A stretch of 64,000 bases of DNA. Origin: Rotaria sp. Silwood1 (lineage: Eukaryota; Rotifera; Eurotatoria; Philodinida; Philodinidae). The translations under genes and the position numbers were made by a program. Under the pieces are notes generated by a model. That model saw only the letters and a program-made list of their open reading frames with translations, was not told the DNA's origin and did not search any database. The DNA lies in contig CAJNOP010000873.1 of assembly GCA_905250075.1 (NCBI GenBank), positions 16,593-80,592 on the forward strand, written 5' to 3'. Of the stretch, positions 40,321-50,049 are shown in pieces; the first letter of the stretch is position 1; each line of letters opens with the position of its first letter.

Positions 40321-41395
40321 CACAGAAACTTTCTCGTTTTTATTCAATATACAGAACGTTCCTAGAAGCATGATTATTTTACAAACATGAATAACTATAT
40401 TACTTATCATGCTTGAAATTAAAAATTTATTTTTCTAGAAAACTCATCTGATGATTAACGTTGACTCTCTTATTTTTCTTTCGTAAGAATACATTAGATA
40501 TGGGCAGGACTAGTCGGTTTTCATCTCACTATCGATGTGGATTTGTCTGTAAGTGTGAGAGAAACGGCAGCTTCATCAATCTATCAGCAACCTACACTTT
40601 TCTCTTCTTTTTTGATATCAACTTAATCAAAATTACGATTGATTACTATCGATACTAATGTTAGAGTAGTATCGCTCGTCATGAAGCCTGACCAATACTA
40701 TCTCAAACTTATAAATAAATTATAAGTCTATAAAGTATCGTACACACAATAGAACATTTTCTCAAAAAACAAAAAATGTTAGTTTTTTTCTAATACTACA
40801 TGGTCGTTTATGCATTTTCAATCTAGAACCTCTTCGTTTCTATACAAACAATAATTCTTTAGAGTATAAAGGAATTTCTTTATATTCTACTAAATGAAAA
40901 ACCGATCGATAATATCACCTACTATAATGTTTTGATTATCAAAAATCAACTAACATTTGCGTTTAAGCAGATCTTGTTTAAGCCATACATTAAATAGTTC
41001 TTTTTACAAATAGCTGCTTGAAGTACCAGTCAAGTCTCTAGATTTTTCCGGAACTTCACGTTCATGCAGGCTCATAATTAACTTCTGTTCTTCATTGACA
41101 GCAATGATCTGCTCCCGCATTATCGGGTAGTCAGAGGTCATTTTCATTGATTCATAAACGCCGGATCATTTCTTTTGCGTTTGCATATGAACAATGCCAC
41201 TCAAATCATTTTGTTTTTGATTATCACGAAAATAATTTTTGTTCGTTTATCACTTGCATCAAACCAATCTAAAACGGCTTCTATTTGAGACTCCAGTTGA
41301 ATTGATAAGAAAATGAGAAAATTGTGTACTTGCATGACAGAGCTTATGGAGAAGATTACTTATTTTGCCATGATTATCTTTCAATAGTTTGTTCC

Positions 41396-41463
41396 GGGTG
41401 TGGGTTTAAATATAGATGGAATGAATATGCAAACCGATACACCAATACCAACATTCACACCCA
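41396..41463. repeat. telomere-like hairpin H5
   Basis: GGGTGTGGGTTT on the left and ACATTCACACCC on the right, with further pairing GATGGAATG against ACCAATACC. Old and degenerate. Confidence 0.5.
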
Positions 41464-42385
41464 ACTTTGAAATTATATAAAATGTGATAATTTCATTTGA
41501 TAGAGCTCATCAATATGTATTTGAAATGAGTTGCTGGATAAATCATAGATGAAAATAATGGAGTCTGAAACGACCTTCATCTATTTGATTTTGTATATAT
41601 ATTTTTCAACCACGTGTGTGTTTTCTCTTTCTTTCCTGTACATGCAACTGTTGGCAAAGACAAGTATGTACATCAATTCTTTTCTGTTGCACCGTTGCTT
41701 TCGTTTTATTCGATACAGAAGAACAGTGACATTTTACTACAAAACGCCATCATGTTTGGATGATGTATTGGATACAATGCAGCATTAAATTCGTTACTTT
41801 TTCATGCTTATTTTCTATTACTGTTCAGTTACAAGTGAGTTCTTCTTCTTCAATCGAATTTGTCTCGTGTTGTTCAGTACTAAGCCTTTCTTTTTCGGCA
41901 TTTCCATGACAACAATACTCACTCAGTAATATTTACTTTATACTAATTGAATGACACGTTCTCTAACGGGGAATCACCTGTTAGGACCGCCATCTATATA
42001 ACAAATATAGATGGATGGTCACTCTGTTTTTATTATAATTCTCTTTCTCTAGTCAGATAAAAAAAAACGTTGTTGTTTTCACCTCCAAGATGAAGGTTTG
42101 GTTGTTGCTATTTTTCTTGTTTTGTGGAAAATTATTTTCTTACTTCTTTTTTTAAATAAAAGAACTTAGAAACCTAACACCAGCAACAATCTATTTGTGA
42201 CATTGAGTAGACAGGTTTCGGTTTATTTGAGGGATGCCACGTTTTACATGATTTATAATCGATATTGATGAAGTTTTATTGTGGCTTTAGTTACTTCAAA
42301 GATTATTAATACAAGTCTTCTAGTTCTGTACTAGAGTCACCTTAAAAGTCTTTCAAAAACTTCAGCATTTATCACATTAAAAAAG

Positions 42386-43360
42386 ATGGGCAATGTATCA
42401 GCATCCTCCATACCACATTTGACAACGCATATTCGTACGAGTAGTGGTACCATGTTCCGTCTATTCTATTTCGATTTGGTTGATCACATTCTGTTACTTC
42501 GGCAAGTGATCGCTCATCCGAAAATGATAGAGAAGGGAGACAAATTAAAATTTTTCATTGAAGACTATTGTCACCGAATGTCTGGCAATCAGATGATGAG
42601 TAAATTTCAACAATCAAAACTTCCATGGCAAATCGATTGGATTTGGCACGTACATCGTCTTCATCCTATAGCATATTACAACGATTGTATCAAACAAATT
42701 CCAGGCAGTTATTTTATTGATAAAAAAATTCGAAAATTAACAATAGATGAATATCAGAAACAGAATGGCGTTAGCTCACAGGAACCAAGCCATAACCAAA
42801 CAACTTTCATTCCTTCAGTCGATATGATGAAAGCTGTATTGAGTCAACGTAATTTCCTCGAAAAATTTCAAAAACATAAATTCTACTCGCTGAACTTGGA
42901 ACACATGGATCTGACATCGTTCGAACAAATTGTAGAAAACTACGTATCATTTATGAAATTAGCAAGAAAAAATACAATAATTATTCCAACATTTGATATT
43001 GATTTGATGTGGCATACACACATGAGATATCCATTGAGTTATCTGGAATTTTCTAAAGCTGTATGTGGTTTTGTACTTGATCATGACGATTCAATAGCTC
43101 CACCAGTATTAATCGATGCTTACCAAGATACAGCTGATCGATGGAAAAAAGCTTATCAATCAGAATATGGTCAACACGTTGATCAAAATTATTCACGCAA
43201 GTTTCTCGATTTTAGCCGCTGTGCAATGATTCACAAGTCTGAAGAGGAAAAACGACCAAACCATAAAAACTCCGGCGGATGTGGAGGTTGGTGGGGAACT
43301 GTAGATGGAGGTACAGATAGCGCTGGAAGTTCATGTGGAAGTGGTTGTGGAGGAGACTAA
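42386..43360 (+). CDS. glycine-rich domain-containing protein (DUF1399/GRDP-like)
   Basis: 324-aa single-exon ORF. It has two copies of the W-H-x-H motif typical of DUF1399 proteins: W-I-W-H-V-H-R-L-H-P (85-94) and D-L-M-W-H-T-H-M-R-Y-P (206-216), each at the end of a helical domain. The C terminus is the glycine/cysteine-rich tail that names plant GRDPs (G-G-C-G-G-W-W-G ... G-S-G-C-G-G-D). The N terminus begins MGNVSAS, so myristoylation at Gly2 is conceivable, although position 6 is Ala. Plant relatives are linked to development and stress; fungal and protist members are uncharacterised. No introns, and the base composition differs from the surrounding DNA. A foreign origin is possible but untested. 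Confidence 0.85.
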   Translation: MGNVSASSIPHLTTHIRTSSGTMFRLFYFDLVDHILLLRQVIAHPKMIEKGDKLKFFIEDYCHRMSGNQMMSKFQQSKLPWQIDWIWHVHRLHPIAYYNDCIKQIPGSYFIDKKIRKLTIDEYQKQNGVSSQEPSHNQTTFIPSVDMMKAVLSQRNFLEKFQKHKFYSLNLEHMDLTSFEQIVENYVSFMKLARKNTIIIPTFDIDLMWHTHMRYPLSYLEFSKAVCGFVLDHDDSIAPPVLIDAYQDTADRWKKAYQSEYGQHVDQNYSRKFLDFSRCAMIHKSEEEKRPNHKNSGGCGGWWGTVDGGTDSAGSSCGSGCGGD

Positions 43361-43729
43361 GAATTGATCTTGCTGTACTCATTGTGTGACTACTTTAAAG
43401 TTTCACTGAAATCAATCCTTCGATGAATATAAGAATTATTAATATCCCCAAGAACAAATTCTTCTGCACAAGTTTCAGCAATAGATGTGAGCAGTTCTAT
43501 TCTGAAATAAAAATACTGAAAAGATTTGATAGTCTTGTTCGATATCGATCAAGATTATTCACAGTCTGCTAATAGATGAAAGAATGTCTTCTGATAGAAA
43601 GAGAGTATGTACAAGTAAAGTAAGTACCTGAGCCATGGGATAAATACGAAATATCACGATACTTTTCTGCTTTGCCTATGTTAATCTATGGAATATTTTT
43701 CTCTTTTATAATATTGGTTTTCTAATAAA
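43361..43729. other. 3' flank of the GRDP-like gene
   Basis: No gene or repeat seen before the foldback element begins. Confidence 0.5.
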
Positions 43730-44655
43730 TACAGGTACTTCAAAAAGAATCCGGGCACCCGTATGTTCTTTCGTATTTCTTGATTTTCGAAGCAGAAACA
43801 AGAGATGAAATTTTTCTTTTTTCATCAGTGAATAGCCCTTAGTTTGAACTAATTAGTTTCTCTATGAGAGCTAGCAAATTTTGACTATCATCTTGAATTA
43901 CAAGAAGGTTTCTAATGAAAATGTCTGATTTTCCAATATGTTAGGTGCTCGCTTTCCTTATATAGCAATTATATTATTTGTATAGCGCTAGAACGAACAA
44001 AGCGAGCTCTCTTTGTTCACATAATAGTTCAACGAAGAGAGATTATTTTCCCAAGGTAAATTGCTTTGAAACAAATCAGATTCTTGACCATGCTTAATAC
44101 AATAGTACGAGAAAAAGAGTGTGCAGGTTGGTATGAATGTCTATATAGAGTAGCGTATGTGGCTGTCAATGTAGAGTGATGTGTGTGAGTGTAAGCGTTG
44201 GTGTGGATGTGAATGCAGGTATGTTGATATCCTTGAAAGCAAGATTGATAAACCTACACCCACACCCACATTCTTGTTCTCGTACTGTCGTATTAATCAT
44301 GGTCAAGAATCTGATTTGTTTCAAAACAGTTTACCTTGGAAAAATTATCTCTCTTCATTGAGCTATTATGCGAACAAAGAGAACTCGCTTTGTTCGTTCT
44401 AGCGCTGTACAAATAATGTAATTGTTATGTCAGGAAAGCGGGCACCTATGATATTGGAAAATCAAACATTTTCATTAGAAACGTTCTTGTAATTCAAGAT
44501 GATAGTCAAAATTGCTGTTTTTCATAGGAAAACTAGTTCGAAGTAAGGGCTATCCACTGATAAAAAAAGAAAAATTTCATCTCTTGTTTCCGCTTCGAAA
44601 ACCAAGAAACACGAAAGAACATGCGGGTATCCAGATACTTTTTGAATTACCTGTA
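43730..44655. mobile_element. 922-bp foldback transposon with TA target duplication
   Basis: The ends read TA-CAGGTACTTCAAAAAG at 43730 and CTTTTTGAATTACCTG-TA at 44655. The two ~390-bp arms are inverted copies of each other along their length: ATGTTCTTTCGTATTTCTTG, GAAACAAGAGATGAAATTTT, AGCGCTAGAACGAACAAAGC and TTGAAACAAATCAGATTCTT all recur as reverse complements. Differences are scattered point changes and small indels. The TA on each side fits insertion by a Tc1/mariner-type transposase. No ORF is long enough for a transposase, so the element is non-autonomous. Its centre (about 44120-44275) is a GTGTGG/CCACACC hairpin of the family described here. Confidence 0.88.
44120..44275. repeat. 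telomere-like hairpin H6, core of the foldback
   Basis: GTGTGCAGG and GAGTGTAAGCGTTGGTGTGG on the left, CCTACACCCACACCCACATT on the right. It occupies the loop of the 922-bp foldback element. Confidence 0.65.
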
Positions 44656-44964
44656 GGGTACATAAAGACGACTTATTTGTTTTTATTTTGAAATATGATA
44701 AATGGTTTTTTATGAGATTTCGTCTTATAACCTTTTCTTTCTGGTTTTTCGATTATATATTTGTACATAGTATATAAAGTACGTTTTAATCGGTACTACT
44801 ATTTTGTTAGAAAAATAAACAATTTTTTCTTCGTGTGCCTCAAGAGTCGACTCCTGGAACCCATATTTGGGGGTACAGTAAATTTCAAAGACCTAGTCTC
44901 CCCATCATTAGGGCAGCGGTTATACAAACAACCAACGGAAGGGGCACCCAATCTATGGGGCAAA

Positions 44965-45033
44965 GAGTGTGAGCGTGGATAGTAGTAAGTCCTCTATTCC
45001 CTCCAGTCTCATAGTACACTCCCACACTCACCC
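44965..45033. repeat. telomere-like hairpin H7
   Basis: GAGTGTGAGCGTGGATAGTA on the left, TACACTCCCACACTCACCC on the right. Imperfect arms of about 20 bp. Confidence 0.55.
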
Positions 45034-45197
45034 GATTACGTGTGAGCGAATTAGAAATGTACCAACGTTAAGTCGAACATGCATGATTTCCGGAAATATT
45101 GTTTATCGGTGTCAATGTCTAAGAACAAATACGCCCCTTTGTGTTCTTCGTTTTGTCTTATGCTTTGCAAGTGTTGCGTACATAAAGAAATCTTGTA

Positions 45198-45290
45198 GGG
45201 TGTGGGTGTGGGTGTGGATGTGCGTTTATGTATTTTCCTGAAAAAGACTCACATCAACACCCCCAACCCATCCACACCTCACCCACACCC
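45198..45290. repeat. telomere-like hairpin H8, TA-flanked
   Basis: The left arm is GGGTGTGGGTGTGGGTGTGG and the right arm ends CCATCCACACCTCACCCACACCC. The element is bounded by TA on both sides (45196-45197 and 45291-45292), and the complementarity extends one base beyond (GTA ... TAC). It has three nearly perfect copies of GGGTGT. The sequence between the arms, about 45 bp, has no coding potential. Confidence 0.8.
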
Positions 45291-45893
45291 TACGTATTGT
45301 ATTATCGTTCTATCTTATACAAAAACTGTCCTAGAATTTACATAGAACGATGTATATAAGGTAAATCTTTTCAACATAACAACAACTGTCTCTTTCTTTC
45401 ATATAACATAGAAATAGTTCAATGTTTCAGTAGAAAGATCTGAAAAGTACAATCTTGTTTATGGAAGATTTATGAAAATTTATAATGAATAAATTAAATT
45501 TACAGAATAATCTGCAAGTCAATAGTCATAAGACGGAAAAAAGCATACCCATGTTTGTGAGCCACAGAAATTTTTTGACCTGAAAAATTCCACCTTTTTA
45601 GATTGTTTAAAGACCAGACAAACAATAAAATAGGTAGTATTTTCTTTTTCTAATCATGTGTAATCAAGGATATCGTAAAATAATATCGGTTCTTGTCATA
45701 TAAGCAAATATTTGAAAGTGTGAGCGAGGAAACATTAAAAAACTACCAACTTACCACTGTGGAAATGATGAGTAAGAGGTAGTTACTCATTTTTCTCAAC
45801 ATACATGAGTCAAGTCTTATCAGTGACAATAATACTTGACAAGTATATATCAGAGTATTTGAGTCTAACGATATTCTCATTTCTCTACCAACA

Positions 45894-46118
45894 ATTATGT
45901 CGTGTCGCAAATGTGGTTGCAAATCGTGTGTTTGAAATCCAGTATCAGCTGTTCAAAAAGCTACTTCTGGCGGCAATTTCCAGGTGAATGTACCAGGTAA
46001 GGGTGGATTGACAGCCAGTGCAACGTTAGGCACATTTCCTCTGCAAGATAATAAATTGGATCAGACAATTTATCGTAACTGCATGTGTGATCATTATTAT
46101 AGTTACCATGAACAATGA
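45894..46118 (+). pseudogene. possible broken coding fragment, unrecognised
   Basis: Starting at an ATG, a Cys-rich stretch (M-S-C-R-K-C-G-C-K-S-C) is interrupted by an in-frame TGA. The same frame stays open for another ~60 codons with a non-random composition (Q-V-N-V-P-G-K-G-G-L-T-A-S-A-T) and ends in a Cys/His/Tyr-rich tail. No family recognised. It may be a chance ORF. Confidence 0.25.
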
Positions 46119-46351
46119 AAATATAAAACTTTTTAACAAATTATTTTAATCACGAATTCATTTTTTTTTGATAGTATTAAAAAAAACTAATTTTCTTCAT
46201 ATTAATCTATAAATGAAGACATTTTTTTATATATACAATAGCGAATATGATTTAGCATGTAACTGCATATCACAGCTGCCAACACGCCACAAAAAAGCTA
46301 CTTGGTCTGTAGTGTGTTGGAGGTACATAATAAAAAAAATTACGCAACCAT

Positions 46352-46412
46352 GAGTGTGAGTGTGGATACGAAAGAGACATCATTTCTATCACTCACGTCC
46401 ACACCCACACTT
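46352..46412. repeat. telomere-like hairpin H9
   Basis: GAGTGTGAGTGTGGA on the left and TCCACACCCACACTTA on the right; 12 of 14 terminal bases pair. Confidence 0.65.
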
Positions 46413-46859
46413 ATCCGCGTCGGAATCTGTTCAAAATTGTGAAAGTGATTCAATTGTTCCTTCATGAGTACAGCTAACTGTTGCCTTTTTCTTTTTCTCT
46501 TCGATTTTTGACAAAAGCATGCAATGTGTTAAAGAGCTGATTTATACTTCTGATGACTTTATTCATATAAATGTCAATGTTCTTCTCTTTCATCTACACC
46601 GACGATGTTAATTTTGTCAACTTTCTTCGTTCTACCGATTTAAACGTCTGTCAACATAAAATTTTCCTAGCCACCCACGATGGCAAAATTCTTCGATCCC
46701 AATCTGTCTTTTTCTCTATGTAACGAGACAAATTGATTAAGTGTCATTTTTTTTAAACGACAACTATATAAAAATGTCATACAAAAAATGAATGAAAATA
46801 TATCTTTTTAAGAATCCCAGATAACGATGTCATCCATGAACTCATTATATATGGCTTGG

Positions 46860-47869
46860 AAGAGTAATGATACAGGTCGTTTGCTGCATTGTGTGGACAT
46901 GTCGGTGTATTAGAACTTTTATTGGCACATGAAAATTTTAATCAATCGATCAAAAATCAATGGGATTGCGCTGCCAAAGATGAAAATCCTGCTCACTTAA
47001 AGTTTTTATTTGATAAAATGCCGACAATAGACAAGACCGTTACCATCAACGAATATAAAGATTATGTTCAAGAATCAATCGAATGGTTTGATACATATAA
47101 GCATGCCTACCGAATCGCTTACGGGAATCACACTTATTTAAAGCAACGGTTAACTAAAGTATCCTTCGTTCGACCTGCAGGCGAAATCGATACTGACTGT
47201 ATTGATAAAATAGATTTTGGTTCTGAACAAATTGATTAGAAACTTTTATTCAGAGACTATATGAAGCAAACTAGAGATAACGATGATCTAACGCCGCTTG
47301 TTCGTGCCTACACGGAAAAAACACCTTGCGTTGCCAAACTTAATCAAGATTTAACCAATGGTTGATCCGATTTTCGTTTTGAAATAAGCTTCGCAATGAG
47401 CAAGACAGTTTATCGTGATAATGATCCACCAAAAGGCTTTGGTCAACACATTATCGTTACCATTCTAAGTCATCATCTGCAACTACAACAGTATCGTCAC
47501 TATATTGAGACAATCTATCGTGGTATGAACTTAGAATTAGACCAATATGAAGAAAGTAAATTTATTCTGACGCGAACGTTTCTGTCTTCCTCACCTGATC
47601 AAGCCGTCACACGGAGTTTTCTAATGAATCACCCTTTCGAGTTGAAGTCGAATCATCAAGTCATATTTGCTTATCACATTCGAAATCCATGTCAAGCCAT
47701 TGATGTACACACCATATCCACGTACTCGAATGAAAACGAAATCTTCATTATTCCATTCACCATATTCAAAATTGCTAGAGTCAAAAAGAATCTCGATTGT
47801 ATAAGTTATATTGAAATCGACCAGTATGTCTTCAATAATGCTGAATCGATTTTTGATCGTAGAGAATGA
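46860..47869 (+). pseudogene. ankyrin-ART (arginine mono-ADP-ribosyltransferase) pseudogene
   Basis: One reading frame runs through the whole region but is broken by stops at 47237-47239 (TAG) and about 47363 (TGA). Upstream of 46889 the same frame meets TAA and TGA, so the 5' part is lost. The first piece has an ankyrin-like repeat (A-L-C-G-H-V-G-V-L-E-L-L-L). The last piece (from 47396) is an ART catalytic domain with the R-S-E triad pattern: Arg in I-Y-R-G-M, Ser in F-L-S-S-S-P, and E-x-E in N-E-N-E-I-F. Ankyrin-ART fusions are a common expanded family in bdelloids. Intact relatives would transfer ADP-ribose from NAD to protein arginine. Two stops with motifs otherwise preserved suggest recent decay, but a stop inside an unrecognised intron cannot be fully excluded for the first one. 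Confidence 0.8.
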
Positions 47870-48606
47870 CTTTTTTTGTGTTCCCTCTATACCAGAGAAA
47901 ATAAAAAAGTCTCTTGACGATGAAAGTTAACGAGAGTATCGAACCCACACCTTCAAGATATCTGCTAAAATTAAGAGAAAATGCAATCTGACAAATAAAA
48001 CTAACAAGCCACAAATCGTCTATAATCCCAGCTCTACCCTAATAAGTTGAGATAAGAGTAAAACAGGACTTGGACCTATAATAGAACCATATTCTGTATC
48101 TAAAATCCAAAACTCTATTGATATCAGTAACATTTACACTAATGGCCTTATCATGGATCGCATCGTGACACTCGAGTAACTATATTTGATCAATTGTTTA
48201 TTTTTTGTGGCAGTTATTCAGATGATAACTGTTAATGTTCTTGAGTGTGATTGTGTGGATGTGGATGAGTGAGTGCTAATTACGATAAAATCACATTCAT
48301 ATTCACACTCTATTAATTGAATTAAGGCAGGAATTGAAAAACAAAATCATGCCAACTTTCCTTGCTGATTTTTTTATATACTATAATGAAAACCTCAAAG
48401 AAGCCGTTAGTATCGAATCACAGTGCTCTTCTTCCTTAATATCTTTATGTCAATAGAAACGACGTATCAGCCACGAGTGTTTTTCTTTTTTCATTTCTGC
48501 AATAAACGTTTCGATAAAGAAAGATGAATATAGTTAATGTTGCTGTTGTTTTTCTTTGTAATGTAACATATGAATTCTTTTTTCACTCACATTCTTTTAT
48601 TTTCTC
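47870..48606. other. intergenic with one hairpin
   Basis: No gene. Holds hairpin H10 at 48243-48310, listed separately. Confidence 0.5.
48243..48310. repeat. telomere-like hairpin H10
   Basis: GAGTGTGATTGTGTGGATGT on the left, TCACATTCATATTCACACTC on the right; outer 8 bp exact (GAGTGTGA/TCACACTC allowing one mismatch). Confidence 0.6.
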
Positions 48607-48621
48607 AGTATTTTACGTGAT

Positions 48622-49311
48622 ATGAGGAATATAGGTACTTTAATCTGGTTTCGAATATTACTTATCTTACCATTCACTTCAATTCTAACATTTGTTTTGA
48701 CCTTAATTATATGTAGTCAAATACCGAACAATATTCAATCAGGACAAAATTTACCCCAAATATCCGAACTTGGAACTGGTCAAGCACATTATTATTTTAT
48801 GTCCGGTTTTATAATTCTGATTTCACAACTGTTAATCATATTTATCGGTAGACTTCAATTTCTACTTCAATCTCAAACAATTATTCATCGTGCTATAATA
48901 TTTTTTATTCATATCATTGCATTTGTCTCTGGTATATTTGTTCTAATTATGGCCATAGTAAGCCTCGATGATCGTGAAAATATACACGATATCGGTGCTA
49001 TTGGTACCTTTGGTTCTATTTCAATCTATTGTATTCTTCATACAATACTTATAATTTATCTTTTTATTCATCGATCAAAAGCTTCCGAACATTCAAATGT
49101 CATTTTTCCATTGTGGTTTCTTGGATGCACGATCTTCATACTTACTTGTTCTATTATTTGGGTAATTACATTTGCAAGTATTCCTGAATATATTGCTGCT
49201 GGAACACCTTTTCTCTATTTTCTTGCTTTTGTACCACAATTTTGGACAAAAACAAAACAAATGACGAATCCCACTTTTACTGTACACTATTCGAATCGAA
49301 GAGAAACTTAA
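48622..49311 (+). CDS. Frag1/DRAM-like six-TM membrane protein
   Basis: 229-aa single-exon ORF with six predicted membrane helices (about 9-31, 57-76, 88-110, 126-148, 160-183 and 189-206). The segment between TM1 and TM2 ending L-P-Q-I-S-E-L-G-T-G has the form of the P-x-I-S-D-T-G motif that marks the DRAM/Frag1/SFK1 family. The polar motif E-Y-I-A-A-G-T-P-F-L-Y-F before the last helix also fits. Animal DRAMs are lysosomal membrane proteins linked to autophagy. An acceptor-like CTCAG lies 13 nt upstream of the ATG. The family call is by motif and topology. Confidence 0.75.
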   Translation: MRNIGTLIWFRILLILPFTSILTFVLTLIICSQIPNNIQSGQNLPQISELGTGQAHYYFMSGFIILISQLLIIFIGRLQFLLQSQTIIHRAIIFFIHIIAFVSGIFVLIMAIVSLDDRENIHDIGAIGTFGSISIYCILHTILIIYLFIHRSKASEHSNVIFPLWFLGCTIFILTCSIIWVITFASIPEYIAAGTPFLYFLAFVPQFWTKTKQMTNPTFTVHYSNRRET

Positions 49312-50049
49312 AATGGTTATGAAGTGTTTTGAATTGAATCTATCAGACTTGTTTCAAAATATGCTTTTCTCGTTTCATTTTGCACAAAAGTTCTTTGAAG
49401 CATCAAGAATAACTATATGCATTTTTCTTCACAGAAAAAAAAATCTATGCTTCTACTTTCTTCTAGTGTGAGTGTAGGTATGGACGTTAGTGGGGATGTT
49501 GATGTGTCTTGTTCAAATGAATTTCCAAATTCACACTCATAGCTGTCCATGTCCATCACACTTAAATCATATCCTCACATTGCAATAAATTGTGATACAT
49601 AGTATTTTATAGAGATGCTTTTCTTTCAAAATTAGAATAGATTCGAGAATGGTGCCAGTTTTATTAAAAAGACATAGCTGACACATACACAAGTAGAACT
49701 AGTAATGCAACACTGAATCTCATGACAAGTCGTCGCAAATGAACATAATAATTTGATTACGATACTTGATTATTTTGGTGAAAGTGATTGATACAAAATA
49801 AAAATATTATCAGTTCTAAGAATATTTTTCGGATTTATTGTTGCTGAACTTTAAGCGAAAACATATTTGGCAAGGTGTTTTTGCAAAAGACGAATAATAT
49901 TGTAGTTAACGTATCCATAACTGAATGTTTTCCTTACAACAACCATATCTTCCTATCTGAATTGTAGACGGTAGAGAAAAATTTAACCAATTAATGACAT
50001 CAGAAGATGTTCTGAATGACGAACATCTGTTTATGTTGTCATCGTCGCA
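49312..50049. other. intergenic between convergent genes
   Basis: No gene; contains hairpin H11, listed separately. Confidence 0.5.
49464..49564. repeat. telomere-like hairpin H11
   Basis: Starts TA-GTGTGAGTGTAGGTATGG and ends CCATGTCCATCACACT-TA, so the ends are near-complementary and bounded by TA. An inner pair TGTGTCTTG / AATTCACACTCATAG adds a second stem. Confidence 0.6.

Larger units (their letters stand above)
37946..42385. other. 4.4-kb gene-free stretch rich in inverted repeats
   Basis: No coding gene recognised. It contains the foldback at 38.35 kb and four hairpins of the telomere-like family, listed separately. A short perfect-arm palindrome CCATCTATATaacaaATATAGATGG lies at about 41989-42013. 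Conserved animal genes end here and accessory-type sequence begins. Confidence 0.55.
44656..46859. other. gene-poor stretch with three hairpins
   Basis: No complete gene. 44840-44970 is less AT-rich (ggcagcggttatacaaacaa, aaggggcacccaatctatgg) and may be a decayed fragment of something. Hairpins H7-H9 and a possible broken coding fragment are listed separately. A short inverted repeat CCAACACGCC / GTGTGTTGG lies at 46279-46321. Confidence 0.5.

Noticed and set aside
40094-40410. Overlapping ORFs rich in Gly/Trp/Cys or Pro/His/Thr
   Set aside because: They are translations of the GTGTGGG hairpin H4, on both strands.
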